Source: Cacconaster sp045641345 (lineage in GTDB: Bacteria; Bacteroidota; Bacteroidia; Bacteroidales; UBA932). Taken from it: a stretch of 57,467 nt of DNA. The notes beneath the pieces were generated by a model. It was not told the origin of the DNA, ran no database searches, and worked only from the letters and a program-made list of their open reading frames with translations. Positions 25,112 to 34,888 of this stretch are shown one piece after another. The first letter of the stretch is position 1. Each line of letters begins with the position of its first letter. Location: assembly GCA_045641345.1 (NCBI GenBank), contig JAZUGR010000033.1, forward strand, positions 1 to 57,467. Reading direction: 5' to 3'. The position numbers were made by a program, and so were the translations under genes.

Positions 25112-26404
25112 ATGCTGTATCATCTTTTCAAATATTTTCAGGAAACAGGAGTCGACTTCCCGGGAGTGGGGCTTATGCAGTACATCACCTTCCGTGCCAT
25201 AGCCGGAAGCGTGGTGGCAACCATCACCGCAATGATTGCCGGCAAGAGGATAATAGCCACACTGCAGAAGAAGCAGATAGGCGAAACGATCCGCAACCTC
25301 GGACTGGAGGGGCAGCTGCAGAAAAAGGGCACGCCCACAATGGGAGGCATCATAATCCTGATATCCCTCCTGGTGCCGGTCGCCCTGTTCGGCAACTTTT
25401 CGAACCCCAATACGATACTCCTGACAATCACCGCCCTCTGGCTTGCCGCCACAGGCCTTGCAGATGACTACATAAAGGTGTTCAAGCACGACAAGAACGG
25501 ACTCAAAGGCAAATACAAGATAGCGTCACAGGTGATACTGGGCCTCATCGTGGGACTCACCCTCTGCTTCAGCCCCAGGCTGGGCTTCAGGACAGGCCAC
25601 GGCACGACCGTCAGAACACCCGACGAACAGACGTTTTCCCTAAGCGTCAGTGACGGCGGAAGCAGCCTCACCTCGGCTGTCTTCTCGAGCAACGGCATCA
25701 AGACCACCATCCCGTTTGTCAAGAACAACGAATTCGACTATAACAGGCTCTCCCCGCTCGGCGGACACACAGGAAGGGTTCTCACCTGGATCATTTACGT
25801 AATCGTGGTGATCTTCATAATCACGGCATGCTCCAACGGAGCCAACCTGTCGGACGGAATGGACGGTATGACGGCGGGAATCACAGCCATCGTCGGAATC
25901 ACCCTCGGTATCCTGGCCTATCTCTCGGGCCACGTGGGGATGGCCGAATACCTCAATATAATGTATATCCCCAACAGCGGTGAAATCACGGTGTTCATGG
26001 TGTGTCTGGTGGGAGCCCTCCTCGGCTTCCTCTGGTTCAACTCCTTCCCCGCCCAGGTGTTTATGGGCGACACCGGCTCGCTGATGCTCGGAGGCATGAT
26101 AGGGGTGTGCGCCCTGCTCATCCGAAAGGAACTGCTGCTTCCTGTCCTCTGCGGAGTGTTCCTCGCCGAAAGCGTGTCTGTGATAATGCAGACATTATGG
26201 TTCAAATACACCCATAAGAAGTACGGGGCCGGAGTGCGCCTCTTCCGCATGGCGCCGCTCCACCACCATTACCAGAAAGAGAATCCGGATGCCGTATTCC
26301 AGCATCCCGCACAGATACTTCCCGAAAACAAGATAGTGGTCCGCTTCTGGATAGTCTCGATCATCCTGGCGGTACTGAGCATAGTAACATTGAAAATACG
26401 ATGA
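25112..26404 (+). CDS. mraY: Phospho-N-acetylmuramoyl-pentapeptide transferase
   Basis: A 430-residue polytopic membrane enzyme making lipid I. It carries the conserved GGIIILISLLVP helix, the Asp pair in GLADDYIKV, NGANLSDGMDG, the VFMGDTGSLMLG motif and the HHH loop in MAPLHHHYQ. It is longer than the ~360-residue E. coli enzyme because of an insert around residues 155-220, common in Bacteroidota. Its stop overlaps murD. Confidence 0.96.
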   Translation: MLYHLFKYFQETGVDFPGVGLMQYITFRAIAGSVVATITAMIAGKRIIATLQKKQIGETIRNLGLEGQLQKKGTPTMGGIIILISLLVPVALFGNFSNPNTILLTITALWLAATGLADDYIKVFKHDKNGLKGKYKIASQVILGLIVGLTLCFSPRLGFRTGHGTTVRTPDEQTFSLSVSDGGSSLTSAVFSSNGIKTTIPFVKNNEFDYNRLSPLGGHTGRVLTWIIYVIVVIFIITACSNGANLSDGMDGMTAGITAIVGITLGILAYLSGHVGMAEYLNIMYIPNSGEITVFMVCLVGALLGFLWFNSFPAQVFMGDTGSLMLGGMIGVCALLIRKELLLPVLCGVFLAESVSVIMQTLWFKYTHKKYGAGVRLFRMAPLHHHYQKENPDAVFQHPAQILPENKIVVRFWIVSIILAVLSIVTLKIR

Positions 26405-27738
26405 TGAACAGGATTGTCATTCTCGGCGGCGGCGAAAGCGGAGTGGGCTCCGCAGTGCTTGCAAGGACAAAGGGTTTCGACACCTTCCTCTCCGACAGCG
26501 GAACCCTGAAGGACGAATACAGGAACACTCTCCGCAAATACGGAATACCGTTTGAGGAAGGGGGTCACACCGAGTCCGAAGTATTGTCGGCCGATGAAGT
26601 CATAAAGAGCCCCGGAATCCCCGAAACAGCCCCGATTGTGGTTGCAATGCGGCAGAAAGGGATACCTGTGATATCGGAGATAGAGTTCGCCGGGCGTTAC
26701 GACACGGCACGCAAGATATGCATAACCGGGAGCAACGGCAAGACCACCACGACGTCGCTCATCTATTACCTTCTCAAGAATGCAGGGCTCAACGTGGGGC
26801 TGGGCGGCAACATAGGAAAGAGCTACGCAATGCAGGTGGCTACCGAGAAACACGACATATACGTACTCGAACTGAGCAGCTTCCAGCTCGACGGAATGTA
26901 CGATTTCAAGGCCGACATAGCGGTGCTGATGAACATCACCCCCGACCATCTCGACCGCTACGACCACTGCTTCCAGAACTACATCAACGCCAAGTTCCGC
27001 ATCACCCGCAACATGAAGGAGGAGGACTGCTTCATATTCTGCGCCGACGACCAGGTGACTGTGGGCGAGCTGAACAAGATAGTGCTGCGCGCACGTATGC
27101 TCCCCTTCAGTCAGGAAAAGAGAGTGGACGAGGGAGCCTGGAGGGAGGATGACCTGATGAAGGTGCGTTGCGGCGACGGCAGTTTCGAGATGGAGATCCC
27201 CGGCATCGGCATCAAGGGGCGCCACAACGTATACAACTCGATGGCTGCGGCCATAACCGGAAAACTGATGAACCTTTCGAACGAGAGCATCCGCAACGCC
27301 CTTATGTCGTTCGAGGGGGTCGAACACAGGATGGAGAAGGTTCTTTCCGTCGGCGGAGTGCTCTATATCAACGACTCCAAGGCCACCAACGTCAATTCCA
27401 CCTGGTACGCACTCGAGAGTGTCAACACCCCGATAGTTCTGATTCTGGGGGGCAAGGACAAGGGCAACGACTACGAGCCGATATACGACCTTGTCCGCGA
27501 GAAGGTCAAGGCCATCGTCTGCCTCGGAGTCGACAACAAGAAGATACACGAATGCTTCCACGACAAGGTGAGTGCGATATACGACACCCTTTCGGCGAAG
27601 GAATGCGTCGAAAAGTGCGCCTCCATCGCCGTGGAGGGCGACACGGTGCTCCTCTCCCCCTGCTGCGCGAGCTTCGACCTTTTCAAGAGCTATGAAGACC
27701 GCGGGCGCCAGTTCAAGGATGCGGTAAGAAAACTTTGA
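26401..27738 (+). CDS. murD: UDP-MurNAc-L-alanine--D-glutamate ligase
   Basis: A 445-residue Mur ligase adding D-Glu. It has the N-terminal UDP-binding fold VILGGGESGVGSAVL, the ATP loop ITGSNGKTTTT (about 108-118), ELSSFQLDGMYDF and NDSKATNVNST. The first two codons are both ATG (26401 and 26404), either of which could start translation. It overlaps mraY by 4 bases, and ftsW follows after 7. Confidence 0.96.
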   Translation: MMNRIVILGGGESGVGSAVLARTKGFDTFLSDSGTLKDEYRNTLRKYGIPFEEGGHTESEVLSADEVIKSPGIPETAPIVVAMRQKGIPVISEIEFAGRYDTARKICITGSNGKTTTTSLIYYLLKNAGLNVGLGGNIGKSYAMQVATEKHDIYVLELSSFQLDGMYDFKADIAVLMNITPDHLDRYDHCFQNYINAKFRITRNMKEEDCFIFCADDQVTVGELNKIVLRARMLPFSQEKRVDEGAWREDDLMKVRCGDGSFEMEIPGIGIKGRHNVYNSMAAAITGKLMNLSNESIRNALMSFEGVEHRMEKVLSVGGVLYINDSKATNVNSTWYALESVNTPIVLILGGKDKGNDYEPIYDLVREKVKAIVCLGVDNKKIHECFHDKVSAIYDTLSAKECVEKCASIAVEGDTVLLSPCCASFDLFKSYEDRGRQFKDAVRKL

Positions 27739-27745
27739 CCACGCT

Positions 27746-29017
27746 ATGGAGCAGCTGCAGGAAACCAACAAGCCGTCCCTGATAGCCAGCGACAAGGTTA
27801 TCTGGATACTGGTCATGTTCTTTGCCATGACCTCGGTGCTCGCAGTGTTCTCGACGAGCACCTTCCTTGCCAATTCCAGCGGCGTCAGCAAGACGATGTT
27901 CTTCTTCAGGCAGATGAAAGACGTGGCGCTGGGCTTCGGCGCCCTGATCCTCTGCTACAAGATACCGCTTCACCTGTACCGCAAATGCTCGCTGGTCATC
28001 TACGCGGCCTCCATTCTCCTGCTGGCCATGGCCCTTGTCATGGGAGAGAACATCAACGGAGCGTCAAGGGGCATAAAAGTCTTCGGCAAGACCTTCCAGG
28101 TGCTCGAATTCGCCAAGATAGGGCTGGTGTTCTATCTGGCCAAGGCACTTGAGACCTGGGGTGACAGCATAAGCACATTCAAGGAATTTGCCTTGAAGCT
28201 GATGCTTCCCATAGCGTTGACCTGCCTTCTCGTAGTGCCCAACAGCGCATCCACGGCCGTGCTGCTCGGAGCTCTGTCGATGCTCATCATGTTCTTCATG
28301 GGAGTCAGATTCAGATATCTGGCGGCCATGGCCTCCCTGGCGCTGGCGGCGTTGGCCGTTATGGTGGGAATCTATCTGGTGGCATTCGACGGAAAGCCGG
28401 TGAAGCCGGGCCACGAGCAAAGCAGCGTCGAGAAACTCTTCAATCGTGTGGGCACCTCCAAGAACAGGATAATCAACTTCAAGTCGGAATTCGCCGGCAC
28501 TTCCGCACAGGAAACGGAAAACCTCACCAAAGATGAGATCGAGCGTATACGCGACAAGAACCGTCAGAGCGAGAATGCCAAGATAGCGATCTCCGAAGGC
28601 GGCATACTGGGCAAGGGCCCCGGCAAGAGCACGCAGCGCTATTCCCTTTCGGAAGCGTTTTCAGACTTCATATATGCATCCATCGTCGAGGAATACGGGC
28701 TCTTGGGGGGCATCTTCGTGCTGCTGCTCTACAGCACCTTCCTGTTCAGGTGCATAAGATTGACGATAAGTTGCCAAAAGCCTTTTTCGCAGACTCTCGT
28801 GACAGGACTCTCGTGGCTGATCGCCATTCAGGCGATGCTGCACATCCTGGTAAACGTCAGGCTGGCTCCTATAACCGGCCACACGCTGCCACTGATAAGT
28901 CACGGAGGCACGGCGATGCTGGTGCTCAGCGGCGCATTCGGAATCATATTGTCGGTAAGCCGGCAGGTCAACAGACAGGCTGAAGAAAAAATTGAGGAGG
29001 CTCCTTGCGATGAGTAA
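27746..29017 (+). CDS. ftsW: Septal peptidoglycan glycosyltransferase FtsW
   Basis: A 423-residue SEDS-family membrane protein that polymerises septal glycan together with FtsI. It shows about ten hydrophobic segments, the NGASRGIKV loop after helix 3, the catalytic-Asp region FSDFIYASIVEEYGLLGG and the C-terminal ITGHTLPLISHGGTAML signature. The large loop at about 215-285 is charged. The end overlaps murG by 8 bases. Confidence 0.95.
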   Translation: MEQLQETNKPSLIASDKVIWILVMFFAMTSVLAVFSTSTFLANSSGVSKTMFFFRQMKDVALGFGALILCYKIPLHLYRKCSLVIYAASILLLAMALVMGENINGASRGIKVFGKTFQVLEFAKIGLVFYLAKALETWGDSISTFKEFALKLMLPIALTCLLVVPNSASTAVLLGALSMLIMFFMGVRFRYLAAMASLALAALAVMVGIYLVAFDGKPVKPGHEQSSVEKLFNRVGTSKNRIINFKSEFAGTSAQETENLTKDEIERIRDKNRQSENAKIAISEGGILGKGPGKSTQRYSLSEAFSDFIYASIVEEYGLLGGIFVLLLYSTFLFRCIRLTISCQKPFSQTLVTGLSWLIAIQAMLHILVNVRLAPITGHTLPLISHGGTAMLVLSGAFGIILSVSRQVNRQAEEKIEEAPCDE

Positions 29018-30125
29018 ACAGAATCCAAGAATAATCATAAGCGGAGGGGGAACCGGCGGTCATATCTTCCCGGCCCTGTCGATTGCCGCCGCCATAAAGA
29101 AACTGAGTCCCGGGGCGGAAATACTGTTCGTCGGCGCGGAAGGCAAAATGGAGATGGAAAAGGTCCCGGCGGCAGGATACCGTATCGAAGGCCTGCCGGT
29201 GGCAGGGCTGCAGAGAAGCCTCTCCCTGAAGAATCTCTCCCTTCCAATCAAGGTTATCCGGAGCCTCAGGATGGCCGGAGGCATAATACGCAGGTTCAAG
29301 CCCGACGTTGCAGTCGGAGTGGGCGGTTATGCAAGCGCCCCCCTGCTGTGGAGCGCCGCCTCGAACGGCATCCCCACCCTGATCCAGGAGCAGAATTCCT
29401 ACGCAGGGCTCACCAACAAGATACTGGGCCGCAAGGCATCGAGGATATGCACCGCCTACGATGGGATGGACAAGTTCTTCCCCTCCGAAAAGATATTGCT
29501 CACGGGCAACCCCATCAGGGGTGAAATCAGGCCTGCCACGGCGGCCGAAAGGGAGGAGGGTTTCAGGCACTTCGACCTTGACCCGGCGAGGAAGACCATA
29601 CTCGTGGTGGGAGGAAGCCTCGGCAGCCTCACCCTCAACCGGGCCGTGAAGAGATGGATCCTCAAGAAGAAGGATGGCGGAAATTATCAGATGATATGGC
29701 AGAGCGGCCGCTTCTACAAGAGTGAAACCGACACCTTCCTCGAGCAGCACCCGATTGAAGGCATACGCAACTTCGACTTCATAAAGCGGATGGACCTTGC
29801 ATTCGCGGTGGCCGACGTGGTGATATCGCGCGCCGGAGCCGGAACGATATCAGAACTCTGCGCCGAGGGCAAGGCCACGATATTCGTCCCCTCCCCCAAC
29901 GTGGCGGAGGACCACCAGACGCACAACGCCATGGCGCTCGTGCGCAAGAATGCGGCAATGATGGTAAGGGATGCCGAAGCGGTCGAAAAACTGCTGCCCG
30001 CCGCCGAGGCCCTTCTCGAAGACGACGCAAGGAGGGCATCGCTCGAGCGCAACATCCTTGCGCTCTCCCGCCCGGATGCAGCGGAGGAAATTGCGCGCGA
30101 AGTCCTTGCACTGATAGGAGAATGA
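29010..30125 (+). CDS. murG: UDP-GlcNAc:lipid I transferase MurG
   Basis: A 371-residue GT-B glycosyltransferase making lipid II at the inner face of the membrane. It carries the glycine motif SGGGTGGHIFPAL (11-23), the VGVGGYAS segment, GGSLGSLTLNRAV and the donor-binding region SRAGAGTISELCAEGKATIFVP. I chose ATG 29010 (MSKQNPRI), inside the ftsW end. An AGGAGG at 28995-29000 is 9 bases upstream but also codes for Glu in FtsW. An upstream TTG start at 28992 is unlikely. Confidence 0.95.
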   Translation: MSKQNPRIIISGGGTGGHIFPALSIAAAIKKLSPGAEILFVGAEGKMEMEKVPAAGYRIEGLPVAGLQRSLSLKNLSLPIKVIRSLRMAGGIIRRFKPDVAVGVGGYASAPLLWSAASNGIPTLIQEQNSYAGLTNKILGRKASRICTAYDGMDKFFPSEKILLTGNPIRGEIRPATAAEREEGFRHFDLDPARKTILVVGGSLGSLTLNRAVKRWILKKKDGGNYQMIWQSGRFYKSETDTFLEQHPIEGIRNFDFIKRMDLAFAVADVVISRAGAGTISELCAEGKATIFVPSPNVAEDHQTHNAMALVRKNAAMMVRDAEAVEKLLPAAEALLEDDARRASLERNILALSRPDAAEEIAREVLALIGE

Positions 30126-30129
30126 CAAG

Positions 30130-31491
30130 ATGAACGAATACACGAACTACTATTTCCTTGGTATAGGGGGCATCGGGATGAGCGCCATAGCGCGCTATTT
30201 CAAGCATATGGGATACAACGTGTCGGGGTACGACCGCACTCCGACAAACCTCACGGCACAGCTCGAAGAGGAAGGGATTCCGGTGCACTATGAAGACAAC
30301 CCGGACGCAATCCCCTCCGACGTGGAGCACACTTTCGTGATATACACCCCCGCAATCCCCGAAAGCCTCGGCGAATACAGGCATATCCTTGCAAAGGGAT
30401 ACCCTATGTGCAAACGCAGCCGTGCGCTCGGTGAGATAGCGCGCGGCAGGGAGTGCCTTGCCGTAGCCGGAACACACGGAAAGACCACCACAAGCACGCT
30501 TCTGGCCCACATCCTCACCGCATCCGGAGAGGGATGCAGCGCCTTTCTGGGAGGGATATCCAAGAATTACGACACCAATCTTCTCCTTGGCAGGAGCAAC
30601 GTTCTGGTGGCCGAGGCCGACGAGTTCGACCGCTCGTTCCTCCAGCTCTATCCCCGAAGCGCAGTGATAACGGCCACCGATGCCGACCATCTCGACATAT
30701 ACGGCACCCTCGACAAGGTCATAGAGGCCTTCGGCCGGTTTGCATCGCAGGTGGAGGCCTGCGGCAACCTCATCATAAAACATGGGGTCAACGTCCCGCT
30801 CGAAGAGGTCAATGCACGTGTCTACCGCTACTCTTTCGACACTCCGTGCAACTTCTACGCCTCCGACATCCGGCCTCTCGAAGGGGGATATTTCGACTTC
30901 ACCGTCAATTTCCCCGGAGGAACGATCGAGCACTGCACGGTAGGCGTACCGGGCTGGGTCAACGTCGAGAATGCCATAGCGGCCTCGGCAGTGGCCCTTC
31001 TGCACGGCACGGCCCCCAAGGCGATACGTGAGGCCCTCGCATCGTTCTCAGGCGTGAAACGGCGCTTCGACATCCACGTAAATACGCCCAAGGTGGCCTA
31101 TATCGACGACTACGCCCACCATCCAAACGAAATCAAGGCCTCCATAAGCTCGATGCGCGACATATTCCCCGGCAGGAAAATCACCGGTATCTTCCAGCCC
31201 CATCTCTACACCCGGACACGCGACTTCGCGGATGAATTCGCCGAGGCCCTCAGCGGTCTCGACTCCCTGATAATGCTCCCCATATATCCCGCCCGCGAAC
31301 TTCCCATCGAAGGGGTATGCTCCGAAATGATACTCGACAAGGTGACGATCGCCGACAAGGTTCTGGTTGACAAAGAAGACCTTATGGCAACCATATGGAG
31401 CCGCAGCATCGACTGCCTCGGCACTTTCGGTGCCGGCGACATCGACAGGAAGATTCCCGAAATAGAACAATATCTCAAGACCATATGTTGA
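30130..31491 (+). CDS. murC: UDP-MurNAc--L-alanine ligase
   Basis: A 453-residue first Mur ligase. It shows the N-terminal FLGIGGIGMSAIARYF, the ATP loop VAGTHGKTTTS (about 114-124), EADEFDRSFLQL, DDYAHHPNEIKA and the C-terminal FQPHLYTRTRDF. It overlaps ftsQ by 7 bases. murB, ddl and murF are absent from this cluster and must lie elsewhere. Confidence 0.96.
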   Translation: MNEYTNYYFLGIGGIGMSAIARYFKHMGYNVSGYDRTPTNLTAQLEEEGIPVHYEDNPDAIPSDVEHTFVIYTPAIPESLGEYRHILAKGYPMCKRSRALGEIARGRECLAVAGTHGKTTTSTLLAHILTASGEGCSAFLGGISKNYDTNLLLGRSNVLVAEADEFDRSFLQLYPRSAVITATDADHLDIYGTLDKVIEAFGRFASQVEACGNLIIKHGVNVPLEEVNARVYRYSFDTPCNFYASDIRPLEGGYFDFTVNFPGGTIEHCTVGVPGWVNVENAIAASAVALLHGTAPKAIREALASFSGVKRRFDIHVNTPKVAYIDDYAHHPNEIKASISSMRDIFPGRKITGIFQPHLYTRTRDFADEFAEALSGLDSLIMLPIYPARELPIEGVCSEMILDKVTIADKVLVDKEDLMATIWSRSIDCLGTFGAGDIDRKIPEIEQYLKTIC

Positions 31492-32261
31492 AAAAGACGC
31501 TCCTTACCATACTTGTGATTGCCGCCACCTCGTCACTGGCCGCAGGATACATCGTATTCGCCGGCCGCGGAGCCAGGGTGCAGGAGCGTGGGACGATATG
31601 CGGCAGGGTTGACGTGCGGATTCTGGATTCCACGACCAACAGTCTCATTTCGTGCGATGAAGTGATGGAGACAATCTCCGATGCCGTGGATGTGGCCGGG
31701 CTTATGAAAGACTCCGTGAATCTGTGGGAGATCGAGAATGCGGTTGCACGGCGCGGCGAGGTGCACTCCTGCCAGGCATACTGTCTTGCCGACGGCACCC
31801 TGACGGTCGACCTCACCCAGCGCAAGGCCGCCCTGAGGATAATCACGCCCCTCGGGAATTCATTCTACAGCGACTGCGAAGGATTCATATTCCCGGTACG
31901 GAGCCACGTGGACGTTCCCGTGATAACGGGAGAGGTCCCCATCAACGTCGGAAGCCGCTACAAGGGATTCGTGCCGGAGGAGGGAGCCCGCTGGCTCAAG
32001 GATGCCATAACCCTCACCTCCTGGGTGGAAAGACACGATTACTGGCGGCGGATGACCGGACAGATCGACGTGGACTCAAAAGGGGATTTCGTGCTCTACC
32101 CGGTTGAGGGCGGGGTGCGGTTCATATTGGGCGACGCGACGCAGCTCGACTCCAAATTCGACAGGATGGGCAAATACTACACCTGCATCGCCCCCACCGA
32201 TACCGCTTCACGCTACAGTTGCGTAAATTTGAAATTCAAGAACCAGATAATTTGCAGATAG
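31485..32261 (+). CDS. ftsQ: FtsQ-like division protein
   Basis: A 258-residue bitopic protein. ATG 31485 gives a basic N-terminus and one helix (LLTILVIAATSSLAAGYIVF, about 6-25). The periplasmic part starts with a POTRA-like segment (VDVRILDSTTNSLISCDEV) and ends near NLKFKNQIICR. Identification rests on topology, size and position between murC and ftsA, because FtsQ sequences diverge strongly. The gap to ftsA is 4 bases. Confidence 0.82.
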   Translation: MLKKTLLTILVIAATSSLAAGYIVFAGRGARVQERGTICGRVDVRILDSTTNSLISCDEVMETISDAVDVAGLMKDSVNLWEIENAVARRGEVHSCQAYCLADGTLTVDLTQRKAALRIITPLGNSFYSDCEGFIFPVRSHVDVPVITGEVPINVGSRYKGFVPEEGARWLKDAITLTSWVERHDYWRRMTGQIDVDSKGDFVLYPVEGGVRFILGDATQLDSKFDRMGKYYTCIAPTDTASRYSCVNLKFKNQIICR

Positions 32262-32265
32262 GACT

Positions 32266-33639
32266 ATGAGCGAATATGTAACCGCAATAGACTTCGGAAC
32301 TTCAAAGATAGCGCTCGCCGCAGGCCTCTACAGGGACGACGGGCTCTTTGTCAAATACTATGACTCCTGCCCGGTGACGGGAATAAGGAGCGGGGAGATA
32401 CTCAACGGAAGCCAGGTCGAGAAGGTCCTCAGGCCGATGGTCGAAAGGGCCTCGGCCGCACTCGGGGAACCGATAACGGAAGCTCTCGCAAGCATCTCCG
32501 GCAGGGAGATATCCAGCCGTGAGGTCACAGCCTGCGATGAGACCGGTGACCAGAACAGGATAATATCGAAAAGCGACATCACAAGGCTTATCGCCCGCGG
32601 GTGGAATGAATCCGAAGATGGAACGGTATTCGAGGTGGCTCCGCAGAAATACAATGTCGACAACGACAGTATGGGCCTTTTCGAGGAGGATGTGGAAGGG
32701 ATGAGGGGCGCCACGCTGGAAGGTTCGTTCAAGGTATTCTACGGCAAGGAGCAGCTTTGCCTGAGGAGGGCCCAGGTCCTCTCGCAGTGCGGACTCTCCC
32801 TGAAAAGGGCCGTCCTTTCCCCCATCGCCTCGGCACGTGCGGTGCTCTCCTCGCAGGAGATGGAGAACGGAGTGGCCCTGGTCGACATCGGAAAAGGGAT
32901 GACCGAAGTGGCGGTCATCAAGGACAAGACGGTGAGGGACCTCCATTTCATCCCATTCGGAGGCGAGTCCATAACAAACGACATACGCACCGTAACCAAT
33001 ATATCCCTGAAGAGGGCCGAAGAACTCAAGGTGAGATACGGCTGCTGCCTCGAGGAGATGACTCCCGAGAACAAGACTCTCGAACTCATCGACGAGAACG
33101 GCGAAACCGAGTCATCGGTGTCGATGCAGCTGCTTTCGCAAATCATCGAGGCCAGGATGAGCGAGATATTCGACGCCGTGCGATACGTTCTCAACAACAG
33201 CAGATATGCCGACCGTCTTCCCTCCGGAGTGGTGATAACGGGCGGTACCGCATATCTGGGATACATCCTCCCGCTGGCAAAGGCCATGCTGGAGAGGAAA
33301 TGCCGTCTCGACGCCCCCAGATTCAGCCTTACAAGCGACTCGGCCGAAGGTGCGTTCGACACCTACGCCTCCACCGCAGTGGGCCTTCTGGCCGAATATT
33401 TCGACAGCAGACTCTCCACGGCCGGAAGAGTTTCCGTCAAGGCTGGATTACACCCTCAGGACACTCCCGCCAGGCCGCTGACCATCTTCGATGACCAGCC
33501 GCAGGCGGCAAAGCCGAAAGAGGTTTCCAAACCGGGGAAGGCCAAGACCGTAAACGGCAAGGTGAACTCTTCGATCAAAAAGATAAACAATTTCTTCGGT
33601 GACCTTTTCAGCGACAACGGGAACAGCGACCAAGCATAG
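32266..33639 (+). CDS. ftsA: Cell division protein FtsA
   Basis: A 457-residue actin-like ATPase that ties FtsZ filaments to the membrane. It shows phosphate-1 AIDFGTSKIALAAG (8-21), the 1C subdomain, phosphate-2 VALVDIGKGMTEVAVI and the adenosine motif GVVITGGTAYLGYI. After a Lys/Pro-rich linker there is a C-terminal amphipathic stretch (SSIKKINNFFGDLFSDN) that fits the membrane-targeting helix. ftsZ follows after 8 bases. Confidence 0.95.
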   Translation: MSEYVTAIDFGTSKIALAAGLYRDDGLFVKYYDSCPVTGIRSGEILNGSQVEKVLRPMVERASAALGEPITEALASISGREISSREVTACDETGDQNRIISKSDITRLIARGWNESEDGTVFEVAPQKYNVDNDSMGLFEEDVEGMRGATLEGSFKVFYGKEQLCLRRAQVLSQCGLSLKRAVLSPIASARAVLSSQEMENGVALVDIGKGMTEVAVIKDKTVRDLHFIPFGGESITNDIRTVTNISLKRAEELKVRYGCCLEEMTPENKTLELIDENGETESSVSMQLLSQIIEARMSEIFDAVRYVLNNSRYADRLPSGVVITGGTAYLGYILPLAKAMLERKCRLDAPRFSLTSDSAEGAFDTYASTAVGLLAEYFDSRLSTAGRVSVKAGLHPQDTPARPLTIFDDQPQAAKPKEVSKPGKAKTVNGKVNSSIKKINNFFGDLFSDNGNSDQA

Positions 33640-33647
33640 GAGGAAAA

Positions 33648-34883
33648 ATGATGGATGGTAATTTCATACCCACCAACTGGGAAAAACGCTCCAACATAAT
33701 CATCGTAATCGGAGCCGGAGGCGGAGGCGGCAATGCCGTCGCATATATGCAGTCCCAGGGTATCGACAAGGTTGACTTTGCAATATGCAATACCGACCTG
33801 CAGGCCCTCGAAACCATAGATGTCCCGTTCAAGGTGCAACTTGGCAAGATCCTCACCAAAGGCCTCGGGGCAGGTATGGACTCGATTGTGGGGCGGAAGG
33901 CCGCAGAGGAGTCGATGGAAGAGATATCGCATCTCTTCGACGGCAAGATAGAGATGGCCTTCATAACCTGCGGAATGGGAGGCGGCACGGGCACCGGCGC
34001 CGCTCCGGTGATCGCTTCGGCAGCCAAGAAGGCCGGCAAACTCACGGTGGGTGTCGTCACCCTGCCGTTCAGGGATGAGGGCGAAGACGCTCTCTACCGC
34101 GCCATCGAAGGTGTCGGCGAACTGAGCCGGCACGTCGACAGCCTCCTGATAATCGACAATCAGAAACTCTACGAACTCTACGGCGACATGAATGTCTTCG
34201 GAGGCTTCCACAAGGCCGACGAGGTGCTCTGCACAGCCGTCAAGAGCATTGCCGACGTGATAACCCGCAGCGGTCATATCAACGCCGACTTCAACGACGT
34301 GAAGAGGGTGATGCAGAACAGCGGAGTGGCCCTTATGGGAATGGGCACCGGCAGCGGGCCGGACAGGGTGGAGCAGGCGGTCGAGGAGGCCATATCGTCG
34401 CCCCTGCTCAACAAGCTCGACCTGAGCACCGCCAAGCGGGCCATAGTCAACATAACCACCAGCAGCGACGAGAAGGATGGAATCACCCTCGACGAACTCT
34501 CCAGGATAATGGGGCTCATTCAGGCCAAGACCGGTGAAGGGATGGACATAAAGAGGGGGCTGGTGAAAGACGATTCGATGGGCGACAGGATAAGCGTGAC
34601 CATCATTGCGACAGGTTTTGAGATGTCGCAGATCCCCACCATCACGCACAACAGGAAAAACGTGATACAGGTCACCTTCGACGATGACAAGGCAAAATCC
34701 GCCAAGGCGGGTACGCCGCTGTGCCCCGACGAGGAGATGCACGTAGTGCGCAAGCTGCACGTCGAGGGAGTGCCTTCGCTTCTGGCCGACGACCCTGCCC
34801 GGATAGCGATCCTCAACGAAGAGCCGGCATTCCAGCGCCGGGAAAAGATAATTTCCACACAACAGAATACAACAGAAAATTGA
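33648..34883 (+). CDS. ftsZ: Cell division GTPase FtsZ
   Basis: A 411-residue tubulin-like GTPase of the division ring. It has IIVIGAGGGGGNAV (17-30), the G-box TCGMGGGTGTGAAP (about 107-120) and the T7-loop region NADFNDVKRVM. The disordered linker is short (roughly 60 residues), and the C-terminal peptide is probably EEPAFQRREKII, the Bacteroidota version of the FtsA-binding tail. An intergenic AGGAGG at 33638-33643 precedes two adjacent ATG codons (33648 and 33651); the second has the better spacing. gltX follows after 5 bases. Confidence 0.96.
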   Translation: MMDGNFIPTNWEKRSNIIIVIGAGGGGGNAVAYMQSQGIDKVDFAICNTDLQALETIDVPFKVQLGKILTKGLGAGMDSIVGRKAAEESMEEISHLFDGKIEMAFITCGMGGGTGTGAAPVIASAAKKAGKLTVGVVTLPFRDEGEDALYRAIEGVGELSRHVDSLLIIDNQKLYELYGDMNVFGGFHKADEVLCTAVKSIADVITRSGHINADFNDVKRVMQNSGVALMGMGTGSGPDRVEQAVEEAISSPLLNKLDLSTAKRAIVNITTSSDEKDGITLDELSRIMGLIQAKTGEGMDIKRGLVKDDSMGDRISVTIIATGFEMSQIPTITHNRKNVIQVTFDDDKAKSAKAGTPLCPDEEMHVVRKLHVEGVPSLLADDPARIAILNEEPAFQRREKIISTQQNTTEN

Positions 34884-34888
34884 ATACG

